A stretch of 20,842 nt of DNA from JBDHUX01 sp039809405 (GCA_039809405.1 JBDHUX010000007.1:1-20842), one strand, 5' to 3'. Numbered from the stretch's first letter, positions 7,769-17,037 are shown. Notes: generated by a model not told the origin, from the sequence alone. Made by a program: numbers and translations.

Positions 7769-8584
7769 ATGTTAAAAATAAAAAACTTAGCAGTAAATGT
7801 GTGAGAAAACACGATCCTGGAAGATATAAATATCAGTTTTCAGAAAGGTAAAAACTACTGTATATTGGGCAGAAATGGTAGCGGAAAATCATCACTTGCT
7901 ATGAGTATCATCGGTCACCCTGCTTATCAAATCGTTGGATGACAGATAGTACTTGAGATGGATAAACATAAACGAGACCATCTCGCAGAGTCTGTAAAAG
8001 AAAAAGTGTCTGAGTTAATTTTGTGAGATGAAGATAATCAGATCCAGATAGATATAACCAACTGTGATCCAAACATAAGATCCAAACTGTGAGTATTTGT
8101 AGCATTCCAAAGCATACCAGAGATAAAAGGGATAAAATTATTTGAATTTCTTAGGCAGATCTACAATGAGAACTTTGGAGTAAACGAGACTTTTGTGTCT
8201 TTCAAGAAGACCATAGAGCCGATTATGATAGAACTAGATATAGACAAAGAGTTTTTGTGGAGAGATCTAAATGTATGATTTAGCGGTGGAGAAAAGAGAA
8301 AAGTCGAGATATTGCAGTTGAGACTACTACAGCCAGAGTATATATTTCTTGATGAGATAGACAGCGGTCTTGATATAGATGCTCTCAGAAATGTCACCAA
8401 GTTACTTCACCAGCATAACCAAGATACAAATGCTTTGATATTTATAACACACTACTTTGATATATTGGAAAATTTGGACATAGATCAGACAGTAGTCATC
8501 AAAAAAGGTAAAGTTATAAAAACTTGAGGTAGAGAGATTATAGATGAGATAAAAGTATGATGATATGAAGATAATCAGATCTAG
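7769..8584 (+). CDS. sufC: SufC, ABC ATPase of Fe-S cluster assembly
   Basis: 271 aa. Walker A GRNGSGKS is at residues 34-41, the Q-loop lies in FVAFQSIPEIKG (the SufC-type FQ.P.EI.G pattern), the signature is FSGGEKRK near residue 170, Walker B is IFLDEIDSGLD near 192, and the H-loop is IFITHY. LDEIDSGLDIDAL is diagnostic for SufC rather than generic ABC transporters. SufC powers the SufBCD scaffold that builds Fe-S clusters in the cytosol. Compared with typical SufC (about 250 aa) there is an insertion after QIVLEMD (about residues 62-95). sufB, sufD and sufS are not in the window, which is unusual because they normally form one operon. smpB follows 21 bp later. Confidence 0.93.
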
Positions 8585-8605
8585 ATAACTATAACCAAGC
8601 CAAGT

Positions 8606-9052
8606 ATGAAAGTTATCACTATAAATAAAAAAATATCACATGATTTTGAGATACTAGAAAAACGAGATGCTGGTATAGTTTTGTGATGACACGAAGTAAA
8701 GTCTATCAAATCTGGTCATATAGATATATCGTGATGATGGATCAAACATAGCTTGTCAAACGAATTGTGGCTAGAGCAGGTAGAGATACAACTATACAAA
8801 AAAACAAATATCAAAACTATCCCCCATTACGATGTCAAAGCACCACATAAGTTATTATTGAGAAAAAAAGAGATAAATAAAATTATAATCAAAATACAAG
8901 ACTGATGATATGCTATCAAACCTATCCAAGTCTACATAGATCATCATGGATTGATAAAAATCACTATCTGACTTTGCAAGCATAAGAAATTATTTCAAAA
9001 AAAACAAACTCTAAAAGAAAGAGATATACAAAGATATATGATGAGAGAATAG
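8606..9052 (+). CDS. smpB: SmpB, SsrA (tmRNA)-binding protein
   Basis: 148 aa. The family core is clear: KKISHDFEILEK-x-DAGIVLGGHEVKSI, then NELWLEQVEIQLYKK, HKLLLRKKEI, YAIKPIQVYIDHHG, LIKITIGLCKHKKLFQKK and TLKERDIQRYM. SmpB delivers tmRNA to stalled ribosomes and mimics the anticodon arm. Residue 20 (CGA, 8663-8665) sits where other SmpBs have Tyr or Phe (EKYEAGI), so Trp fits better than Arg. The usual C-terminal DKRE is replaced by FQKKQ, although KERD-x-x-R is kept. It shares its strand and a 21-bp spacer with sufC. It converges with ligA: the two stops are 33 bp apart, and I saw no strong terminator between them. No tmRNA gene was found in the window. Confidence 0.92.
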
Positions 9053-9085
9053 TTTTCGTGTTACAATGCAATCATATGAAAAAAA

Positions 9086-9835
9086 TTATATCACATCATA
9101 AACATAACAAACCAATCTCTTTTGCATTTCGACAGGAGTTTGAAGTTGTTTTACTATACCACTTGTTGCATTTCTAGGATTGGAAAAAAGAGGTAGTCAG
9201 TTTTGTGACCTCTCTTGATTTATAGACTCAAAGTGACTCTTCGGCATCACTATCTCTCATCTTAGATGTAATTCTGACTTGGTATCTATAGTCGCAGGTA
9301 TACCAGATACAAAAGAAATATTTTTAGTTATATCTTCCCCCACTTGACCATCCCCTCTTGTTATACCTTGTACAAAATTTCAATCTTTATAAATCAACTC
9401 TATACTTATACCATCATACTTTGGCTCTATGGTAAAAGGTCAGATATCATTAATTCATAATTTATCTGTAATTCTTTTTACACCATCGTACCAGTCAGAC
9501 AACTCATCTGCATTATAAGTGTTTTCAAGAGAAAGAAGTGGATTGCGATGTCTTACCTTATCAAAATTGGATTTGGAACTATCAACTTGTCATACGAGTC
9601 ACTGCGTTGGACTATCAATTGCGATCCAATCTTGGTGTATAAACTCAACTAACTTACACAAAGCAAATAAGTTATCATACTCAATATCAGATATAATTGG
9701 CTCATGATTATTATAATACAAAGCATTGTGATTTATGAGTATCTTAATTAACTCATGATATTGGTCATTGGTAAGATCCTCTCAACTCATAGTCAAGTAC
9801 TGCGAACTTAGAGACTGTAATTGATTTAGGTTCAT
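9086..9835 (-). CDS. ligA: NAD-dependent DNA ligase, N-terminal fragment only
   Basis: 249 aa, against about 670 for LigA. Present are domain Ia (YYNNHEPIISDIEYDNL, which binds NMN of NAD+) and most of the adenylation domain: motif I EPKYDG with Lys139 as AMP acceptor, TRGDGQVGED, LRGEIVM, and NPRNATSGIVKQL. It then stops at CYVYDVI-TAA, before motif IV (DGVV-K) and motif V, and before the OB fold, zinc finger, HhH and BRCT domains. No continuation exists in other frames: smpB converges from 9052. Such a fragment could perhaps self-adenylate poorly but should not seal nicks. It is either a recent truncation or one half of a split gene. The reading frame is clean and TGA glycines are at conserved positions, so decay is not advanced. 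Confidence 0.9.
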
Positions 9836-9864
9836 CGGGTAATACGAAAATAATATAGAAAACA

Positions 9865-9879
9865 CATAAATATAATCAG
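9865..9879 (-). promoter_or_regulatory. Recurrent upstream motif, copy 4
   Basis: Minus strand reads CTGATTATATTTATG, 29 bp before the ligA ATG, in the 51-bp gap after the 87-aa gene. TATATT lies downstream on the same strand (near 9850). It suggests that ligA has its own transcription start although it follows other minus-strand genes. Confidence 0.45.
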
Positions 9880-9886
9880 ATTATCT

Positions 9887-10150
9887 CTAACCCATCCTTA
9901 TAGATCCTAATTTATTTAGTCATATAGTAGAGATTCTTTTGTTGGTTAAATCCAAGATAGACTTTTTATGTTTATGTATAGATATCTTATCTTCTGGGGA
10001 TAGTCTATTTATATAGACAGTATTATTTTTTATATCTATATGGGGAGATTTGATATGAGTCAGTTTATCCAAAATCTTTTTTATATGGTAGATTCTTATA
10101 CGATCCTGAACGATAGGATGGTTGATATATTTTTGAAATTGTAAAACCAT
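9887..10150 (-). CDS. Small basic protein, possibly DciA/DUF721-like
   Basis: 87 aa, not firmly recognised. The pattern is helix (VQDRIRIYHIKKILDKL), two short strands (SPHIDIKNNTVYINRL), helix (KISIHKHKKSILDLTNK), then RISTIGLNKLGSIRMG with one TGA glycine; it ends in TAG. The order (helix, paired strands, long helix ending in LN/TN, short strand with I-R) is reminiscent of short DUF721/DciA proteins of Patescibacteria, which help load the replicative helicase. That similarity is weak and inferred by eye. The ATG at 10150 is preferred. The frame can be extended upstream to 10255, but that would overlap the conserved zinc-binding tail of secA. It lies 38 bp after the secA stop, with a 16-bp palindrome between. 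Confidence 0.55.
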
Positions 10151-10161
10151 AAAATAGAAAT

Positions 10162-10177
10162 TGTAAATAAATTTACA
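10162..10177. other. Palindrome between secA and the 87-aa gene
   Basis: TGTAAATAAATTTACA: 7-bp arms around AA. It lies just after the secA stop and 11 bp before the next ATG on the minus strand. It may be a weak stem-loop or an operator; there is no T-run typical of a terminator. Confidence 0.3.
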
Positions 10178-10188
10178 GTTAAAAGTAA

Positions 10189-11460
10189 TTATACAGCACC
10201 ATGACATTTCTTGTACTTCTTGCCGCTGCCACATGGACATAGTTCGTTTGGTCATATCTTCTTATCTGTCACGAATGGTTCGTTTAGTTTTGTGGATGCT
10301 ACTTTAGTCATATCTATGACTTCTACACCATCTTCTGATAAAGATCTTATATCTATTTTTAATTTGTCTGCATCTCCACTATCAGTCTGAATTGCTAAAT
10401 TTTGTGCTATATTTTTCATATCTTGGATCACATTTTCAAATTCTCACTTGTTGTCATATGCTACATCTAGGTTTACATCAGACTCTGGTATATATCTATT
10501 TATTAGTAAATTTAAGTCTGCTTTAAATACATTGGAAAGTATATCAGATTTTATATCTATCCATAGTTGTAAAAATTTATTGTATCACTCTTGTTTATAT
10601 AATATAAGCGGATCTTGCTGAGCATAACCATATAACCCTACTTTATCTCTAAGATAATGCATATCATCTATATGATCTACCCAATACTTATCAAGTATAT
10701 CAAGATATACAGATTTTAAAAAATCAAATAAAATCGGTTTATTTTCATATGATCATATTTTGTGATCATACATCTCTTCAAGTCTAAAGATTGTTTCATG
10801 TAAAAATGACTTGGATCTTCAAACTTGAAAGTCATCTTGATTTAACTCAAGTCAAAATATCTGATTGATAGTATCAAAAAACTCTGTTTCCCAGCCTTCT
10901 AATGTAGAAAGTTTATTGTAGTAGTGAGTCACTATCTCTGATATAAAACCTCTTATCTCAACAATAACCGCATCAAAATCATTATCGAATACACTTGTAA
11001 GTATCTGGTCTCTTTTATTGTAAATATTTATCCTTTGTTTATTTACTACATTATCATACTCAAATAGATGTTTTCTTATACCAAAATTATATCACTCCAT
11101 CTGTTTTTGGGCACGAGTGATAGATGAAGTAAACTGAGATTGTGTAAGTTCTATACTATCAAGTTCTTCTTTGGGGAGTAATCTCTTGGCTATAGACTTA
11201 ATTGTATCACCTCACATCTTTCTCATTATCTCATCGTCAAGGGCAACATAAAATTGACTTATTCACGGGTCTCATTGTCTACCAGATCTTCATCTAAGTT
11301 GATTATCTATCCTTCTTGATTCATGTTTCTCTGTACCAAGTACATACAATCAAAATTGTGCATTTTTGGATATAGTATTATTGGCAGCACCACTATCGGG
11401 TGAGATAGTTATAGTTGCATAGTTTCATTTCTTATTATTTATATTGGTTTGTATGTTCAT
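10189..11460 (-). CDS. secA: SecA, C-terminal half only
   Basis: 423 aa, against 800-900 for SecA. It begins near the end of nucleotide-binding domain 2. GLYVLGTEKHESRRID, NQLRGRSGRQGDPG (arginine-finger region, motif VI) and FYVALDDEIMRKMGG are intact. The helical scaffold (FGIRKHLFEYDNVVNKQR), the helical-wing/IRA1 region (YWVDHIDDMHYLRDKVGLYG, QQDPLILYKQEG) and the zinc-binding tail CPCGSGKKYKKCHG follow. Missing are Walker A and B, the preprotein-crosslinking domain and motif V. Where motif V (TIATNMAGRGTDI) should be, there is TITISPDSGAANNTIS. A TAA lies in frame eight codons upstream. It therefore cannot hydrolyse ATP alone. It follows an HPF-like gene, the order hpf-secA known from Firmicutes, which suggests the locus is original and the front half was lost or moved. 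Confidence 0.92.
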
Positions 11461-11563
11461 CAGTAAATTTGGGTAGATAATTTATAAATTAATATTTTTA
11501 TATAAATAAGGTAATAAAAAAATATAATACTAAGATAATATATCTATAAAACGGTCACAAATA

Positions 11564-11935
11564 CTAACTATGATTGTCATGAAGCTTTTCAACCTCTTTG
11601 GATAGTATGGACTTAGCTTTATCAAAAAGTGTTGCTATAGCTTGGGGTAGTCAACTATCTGGAGTGTCATTATCTATCTGAACGCTAAAGTCCGATAATA
11701 TCCCATGGAAGTCAAATACCATAGATCATTGGTACATATGATTGCTTGTTTTCTCTATATTAAAATCTATGATGATTTTGGAGTCTGGACGGCGTTTTAT
11801 AAAAGTCTTCAGGTAGTTATCTATTCTACCAAAATGCTGATCCACATACTCTTGTATACTCTCTTTTGTCGGCGTATTGATATTTTTGATATTTCGCACT
11901 ATATCTATATGATTTTTAATATTTATATTTTCCAT
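11564..11935 (-). CDS. hpf: HPF/RaiA-like ribosome hibernation factor
   Basis: 123 aa, ending in TAG. The pattern fits the short S30AE (sigma-54 modulation/HPF) family, with beta-alpha-beta-beta-beta-alpha topology: a first strand at the N-terminus (INIKNHIDI), a helix TKESIQEYVDQHFGRIDNYLK, strands DSKIIIDFNIEK and YQGSMVFDFHG, ILSDFSVQIDNDT, then a long C-terminal helix LPQAIATLFDKAKSILSKEVEKL. Short HPF/RaiA proteins bind the 30S decoding centre and silence ribosomes in starvation. Similarity is by architecture and weak motifs, supported by its place directly upstream of secA, a common gene order. One TGA glycine lies in the YQG turn. A recurrent 15-nt motif sits 18 bp upstream of the ATG. 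Confidence 0.7.
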
Positions 11936-11953
11936 ATTTTAATTTGTAATAAG

Positions 11954-11968
11954 TATAAATATAATCTG
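11954..11968 (-). promoter_or_regulatory. Recurrent upstream motif, copy 5
   Basis: Minus strand reads CAGATTATATTTATA, 18 bp before the hpf ATG, inside the longer palindrome-like ATAATCAGATTAT. TATTAC follows at about -10 distance. It is the best match to the consensus of the five copies. Confidence 0.5.
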
Positions 11969-12021
11969 ATTATTATATAAACTAAGTCTATAAGTAAATT
12001 AAAGTATATATCGTAATAAAA

Positions 12022-14019
12022 CTACTTGGTCATAGCATCATAACTATCTAAGTAATTATAGAAAGGTAGAGTGGCCACTCATCTATCAGTAAGGATATAC
12101 AACAGTGGTTTAGAATCATCTCAAACTAATACATCAGCTACCGTTCATAAAGGCAAGTTTAGTTTTACTGCAAATAGATATTTAAGATCATAACTGTACT
12201 GCGATGGTTCTGAAGTTTTATTTGGCGTAGATTTATACACAAGTAGTGTTTGACTATTCCTATCGTATAAGTATATAAAATTTGAATTTATATAAGTCAT
12301 CACTTTAATATTTCAACTACTAATATTGGCTACAGACTCTCATCATTGGATATTTATTTTCCTAATATTTGGAGCGTCTCAAGCTCTCCAATACTGATAC
12401 AAACTACCACCGACGCTAGACCACATTATAAATTTGCCATCTATTGCAAAGTCAGTGAACGAAAGATCTAGTCATGATGATAATGCATCAAACGGTGTAT
12501 TATATAGCAATGCTGCTCTAAAAGAATTAGTTAATCCAGGCACTATAGGATATCTAGCTATATATATTCACTGAGAATTTAATGAACTATCTTTCGTTAG
12601 CAAATACATGTTACCATTACCAAATGTTCATATAGATTGAATGTTAGCAACAGCTCATCCATCTATAGTCATATTTTCTGCTCATGCTTTAGTGACATTA
12701 TATATGTTGCCATCGTCGTAATAACAAAACAATCAATTTGATTTAAGGTTTGGAGTACATCATCAAAGTTTACTTTCCGCATAAGATCTTACATTGGTTC
12801 AATGTGAATCTGAATTGATTATATTAATTATAAAACCATCTGATCAGGCAACCGATATGGTATTTTTACCGTAAATTCATTTTGGAGTTCATAGATCAAG
12901 TAGATCGTTAGAGTTGAACTCATACATCCAAGTATCCAAAGAGTCTATCTGTTCTATATTAAATCATTTGAGATATTCGTAGTCAAGCATCTTTCTTAAC
13001 TCTGCTATGTCTAGAGGCAACTTACCTTCTTTTTCAAGTGTAGATATCTGATTAGATAGTTTTTGATATAAGGAAATTTTTTCAGGCGCAGATGGATCAA
13101 GAGTTTTAAATTGATCTATGTCTCACCTTATACCCGCAAGAGAAAAATAGGAATCATCTTGCACATCTGTACCAGTACCTATATTGAGTTTAATTCATTT
13201 ATTTGATCTGATAAGGTTTGAGAACAAGAGTCACAAAAATACAAATATAATGATGGCAAAAAAAACTATGCCCATAATATATTTATTTATATAGTATCGA
13301 TGTTTTATTCTATCGAAGATAGCAAATCAAGGTTTATTGCTATTTAATAAATTGTGACTATTGTGAGTGCTTATAAGCTCTAAATTTATAAGTCATATCT
13401 GCTCTAGTTCTACTCTATCTTTCAGTATATCTTCAGATATATCTATCATATCTCTCTCATCAAGTCATACAACATCAGCTATATTTTCAAAATCTTCCTT
13501 GTCTGTGAAATAAGAGATATTATTAGCAAAAAATAGTAGTTCATCACCATCATATACGTCTCACTCTATTAATTCGGAGAACAGGTCAATTCTCCTATTG
13601 TTATTATTAGCATTGTGCACAGAGTAAAATAATCTTCACTTACGAAATATAACTAAACTACTATCACCTACGAGACTAGATACATAGTAATTGTCTTTGA
13701 AAAATTCTATAAATCATCTGATATATATCTTTTCACCGAATTTGAGTTTCTCAGCAAATACGGCAAGTTTGCTGTTTAACTCTTGTAAGGCAAATTCAAA
13801 GATAGACTTAAATTTAGATAGTGAGAAGTGTTCTTGATTTGCCTCTTCATCTAAATAATCTAAAAAATCTCAGATAAGATTTTGCTGATACGTAAGGTAT
13901 TCTTCATTTAAAAATACTATCTCTGACCTTATTACGAGTCCACTATCATATTGATTTTCATAAGAGAAATAATTTTGATCATTTTCTAAATAGTGTTTAT
14001 TTTTGGAAAATATTTTCAT
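12022..14019 (-). CDS. Single-pass membrane protein: phosphatase-like cytoplasmic domain, TM helix, propeller-like outer domain
   Basis: 665 aa. Residues 1-230 resemble a degenerate PP2C/SpoIIE-type phosphatase fold: VSSLVGDSSLVIFRKGRLFYSVHN, IDLFSELIEGDVYDGDELLFFANNI, followed by helices. The metal-binding Asp motifs of active PP2C (DGxGG) are not seen, so it may be a pseudo-phosphatase. One TM helix lies at about 248-268 (YIMGIVFFAIIIFVFLGLLF). From about residue 350 there are repeated strand units with aromatic and Gly-rich turns (GFIINIINSD, GLFCYYDDGNIYNV, IQSIGTFGNGNMYLLTKD, FIMWSSVGGSLYQYW, FIYLYDRNSQTLLVY, PLLYILTDRGVATLPF), consistent with a beta-propeller outside the cell. Function unknown; sensing or scaffolding are possibilities. 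ATG 14019 was chosen; 14094 is in frame but adds an unlikely Cys/His-rich extension. It is divergent from the amidase gene. Confidence 0.78.
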
Positions 14020-14280
14020 GCCTAAGTGAGTTGTTGTTAAGTAAGTAAATATGGTTACAATAGGATTAAGACAATTTTTATACCTATGGCACAAATGATA
14101 TGAGAGATAATTTGATCTATTATAAAAAACAATATACTTTTTTCAAGGCAACTATACATATATTGACATATAGATATGGTTAACAATAAGATAAAAATGA
14201 AAATACACATCTATATAAATTTATAAATATAAAAAAGTCAAATTAAATAGTATTATAATCGTAAAATAAAGAGATTAAAC

Positions 14281-14309
14281 TTGATTATATCGTAAATAAT
14301 AAGTATTAT
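14281..14309 (+). promoter_or_regulatory. Sigma-70-type promoter for the amidase-SpoIID gene
   Basis: TTGATT (14281-14286), 17-bp spacer, TATTAT (14304-14309), 43 bp before the ATG. The rest of the 333-bp divergent gap (14020-14352) is AT-rich. It also holds TTGACA (14163-14168) and no coding frame; minus-strand signals for the membrane-protein gene were not resolved. Confidence 0.55.
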
Positions 14310-14352
14310 TACAAGGTAGATTAAATTTGATTTAAATATTGTACTAACTTAA

Positions 14353-16536
14353 ATGAAAAATATTATGAAAAAAAATAATCTATGAACTAAGTTAACTAGC
14401 ATCTCTAATAAGATAGCTATGATGATAGTGGTTTTGTGATCTGCGGTCAGTCTATCTTCAAATATATATGCAGATACGGCATTGTCAAAGATAGATATAG
14501 TCCCTAGAGAAGAACGATGAGCGAACGAAAATTTGAGGATATATGTGCCAAAAACAACTAACGTATACACTCCACAAAAACCTCCTACTACACTGGAGAT
14601 AAAAGAAAATATAGCAGAAAATTATCTATTAAGCAATTTTAAAGACGAATTTAAGATAGATAAAATAATAAGAGAAGATTTCGTAGGCAGGATATTGAAA
14701 CGACCACTGCAGTATAAATACAATAAAAAAAAGATAGTAATACACCATACAGCCTGAGAGGTAGATCATATGATGTCTATATACGACGAAAAAGAAGAGA
14801 TAAGAAAAATATATCAATTTCACAGTAATACAAGGGATCGATGAGACATATGATACAATTATATAATATGACCATCTGGAAAGATATACGAGTGAAGATA
14901 TGGTTGATCAGAAGTAGTCTGAGCACATGTAAGATGGAATAATACTGATACAGTATGAATATCATTATTGGGAAATTTTGATATACAAGAACCTACACAA
15001 GCCCAGCTTGATTCACTTATAAACCTTTCTACAGCTATAAGTGAGGATTATCATATGGATCCATACTCAAAATTGACATACCATAAATTTGACAGTTCAT
15101 GACCAAAACCATACATAAGAGATATAAAACTTGATAGTATAGTATGACACGGTGATGTATGAGATACAAGCTGTCCGTGAGCAAATATCAAGAAACGTAT
15201 GGATTATATAAAAGGCCAAGTTGCCATGAGGATGCAGGAACATAAAATAGATCATTACAAAGATCTCACAGAAATAATATATAAAAATAAACTAATCATA
15301 CCGTGACCGGACTTTGTGGCAAAAATTAAAATATCAGATATAAGTAAAAACATATGATGACTAAATGGTAGTTGCAAATCAAGTAAGTTTGATGTAAATT
15401 GTAATATAGTATGAGATTATCTTCATATATCTATAAATAAAAAAAACAATATAAACGGTGAGATAGATATTATATTAGGTACAAACAATAAAAAAGACTA
15501 CGTTGTATTTATACCTATAGTCTATATAAGCAATGTAAATGATACTATAACAAAATTAGAAAAACTATACCCTGCTTCAGATAACAAAAATAAATATGAA
15601 AAAATAAGCGTAAAAATCACACCTGAGCAAGCACAAAAAAAATCCAAAGAAGATATATCAGTATTACTCCATGAGTTGACACTACTTTATGATACACTTG
15701 ATATAAGTTGTACAAATGAATGTATCATCACCATCAAAAACTGATCAAAAATAAGTCAAATCAAATCAAACAAACTCAGTACTACTCGTATAGGATGATC
15801 AAATCAAATCGCCTATATATTGTGAAATCAAGAAAAAAACACTGCAAATGAGGTCAGTATAGAAGACAGTAGCTGATGAGATGTAGTAGTGGATAATTAC
15901 AGTCGTAAAAGTTATGCTGGCATACCTTGGAATAAATTTGCCGGTAAACTTATTATAAAGCCAGACTATATAAAGATAAGATGATCTGATCAATATAGGA
16001 TAGTATATATAAATCAGTTACCTTTTTTGGACTATATGAGATGACTTGCAGAGACCAACGATCAAGAAGAGCAAGAAAAAGTAAATACTCTCTACCTAGT
16101 ATCCAAAAATTATGCCATGTTTTATATGTTTAACAATAAGCAAGATGGTATGTCAGACAATAGAACTTATAATCTTACTGACAGCCCAGAAATCAACCAA
16201 AAATACGTAGGAGCATGATTTAAGACTATATCAAATAAGTGGAATTTAGCAACTTCTACTTTACAAGATAAGTATATCTATCATGATAATGCCATAGCCA
16301 TACTACCATACTTCAACTGTAGTGCCTGATTTACCTATGATGCAGATAGGTTTGGATGGACAGATGCGCCTTACCTACAGTCCGTTATAGATATCTATGG
16401 TATTTGCGAAGGTGGGAAGTGATTTAACTGACATTGAGTTGGTATGTCATGAAAATGAGCAAATTGATTAGCAAAAGCTTGATATACATACAAAGACATC
16501 ATCAACTATTATTATGACGATGTAGATATCAGATAA
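14353..16536 (+). CDS. Exported peptidoglycan hydrolase: PGRP-type amidase fused to SpoIID domain
   Basis: 727 aa. A signal peptide lies at 1-41 (basic start, IAMMIVVLGSAVSL, cleavage after NIYA). The amidase_2/PGRP domain spans about 120-285: IVIHHTAGE (zinc His), DIGYNYIIGPSGKIYEGRYGG, VGAHVRWNNTDTVGISLLGNF, and VGHGDVGDTSCPG (zinc His and Cys). All three zinc ligands are present, so N-acetylmuramoyl-L-alanine amidase activity is likely. From about 320 a SpoIID/LytB domain follows: SYAGIPWNKFAGKLIIKP, INQLPFLDYMRGLAETND (Glu as expected for the lytic transglycosylase), and near the end GHGVGMSGKGANGLAKAGYTY. SpoIID cleaves glycan strands stripped of peptides, so both steps are on one chain. 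CGA codon 163 (14839) falls on the Trp of the family GW-DIGY motif. It ends in TAA, with a terminator 50 bp on. Confidence 0.92.
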
Positions 16537-16585
16537 TCCGATCTTTTCTTACTCATCCTATAGTTGTATAAAATACAAACTAATA

Positions 16586-16627
16586 AAAACCCTGCACAGA
16601 AACATACAGGGTTTTGTTTTGTTTTTT
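16586..16627. terminator. Intrinsic terminator, probably bidirectional
   Basis: AAAACCCTG (16586-16594) and CAGGGTTTT (16607-16615) form a 9-bp stem with a 12-nt loop. T-rich runs follow on the plus strand (TTTTGTTTTGTTTTTTT). On the minus strand CAGGG is followed by TTTTT, so it can also serve the convergent zinc-ribbon gene. Confidence 0.8.
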
Positions 16628-16635
16628 TAATATAT

Positions 16636-16932
16636 TTAAATCAGAAACCATTTTCTACAGTCAAAACACTTCCGTTCCTCTGTTCCGTCAATGCGAGCAC
16701 TCATTTTAATTGTATTTCTACTTTCAGATTCACAATGAAAGCACTTTGGCTTTTTTAAAAGAGCATTTTTCTTTTCTTGATAGTGATCTCAAGTTTGTTT
16801 ATTGTCAAGATTTATGGCTATCTGTGATTGAGTATTTTTATATTCTTTTGTCAATTTAGAATCTTCTTTGTCATCAATAAAGTAGCTCACTCGTGATCTA
16901 TCAGTTTCTTTAAACATTACGATCTTAGACAT
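16636..16932 (-). CDS. Small zinc-ribbon protein
   Basis: 98 aa. The C-terminal half carries two Cys pairs, CFHC (x20) CFDC, followed by RKWFLI, as in IS1/IS1595 transposase-type and other nucleic-acid-binding zinc ribbons. The N-terminal half is polar (MSKIVMFKETDRS) without a recognised domain. No transposase catalytic domain accompanies it, so the mobile origin is only a resemblance. Codon 87 (CGG, 16672-16674) lies two residues before the third Cys, where such ribbons usually have an aromatic residue (Y/W-K-C), which supports CGG = Trp. Only one TGA glycine is present. Its 5' leader contains a run of eight G on the coding strand (16961-16968). It ends at the shared terminator. Confidence 0.68.
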
Positions 16933-17037
16933 ATCAAAATAATAAGTAATAAAGTTCTCACCCCCCCCTTGCTTAATATTTAATTATCTCTCTTTGTCAA
17001 TAGATTTTTTAGATTATCTTCATATAATTTTATTGTA

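Noticed and set aside
10151..10255. Longer start for the 87-aa minus-strand protein (from 10255)
   Set aside because: The extension overlaps the conserved zinc-binding tail of secA read in another frame.
11705..11980. Plus-strand hydrophobic 91-aa frame opposite hpf
   Set aside because: It overlaps a better minus-strand gene with family-like architecture and conserved neighbour order.
14020..14094. Upstream ATG at 14094 for the large membrane protein
   Set aside because: It would add a Cys/His-rich 25-residue extension without support; ATG 14019 gives a normal cytoplasmic start.
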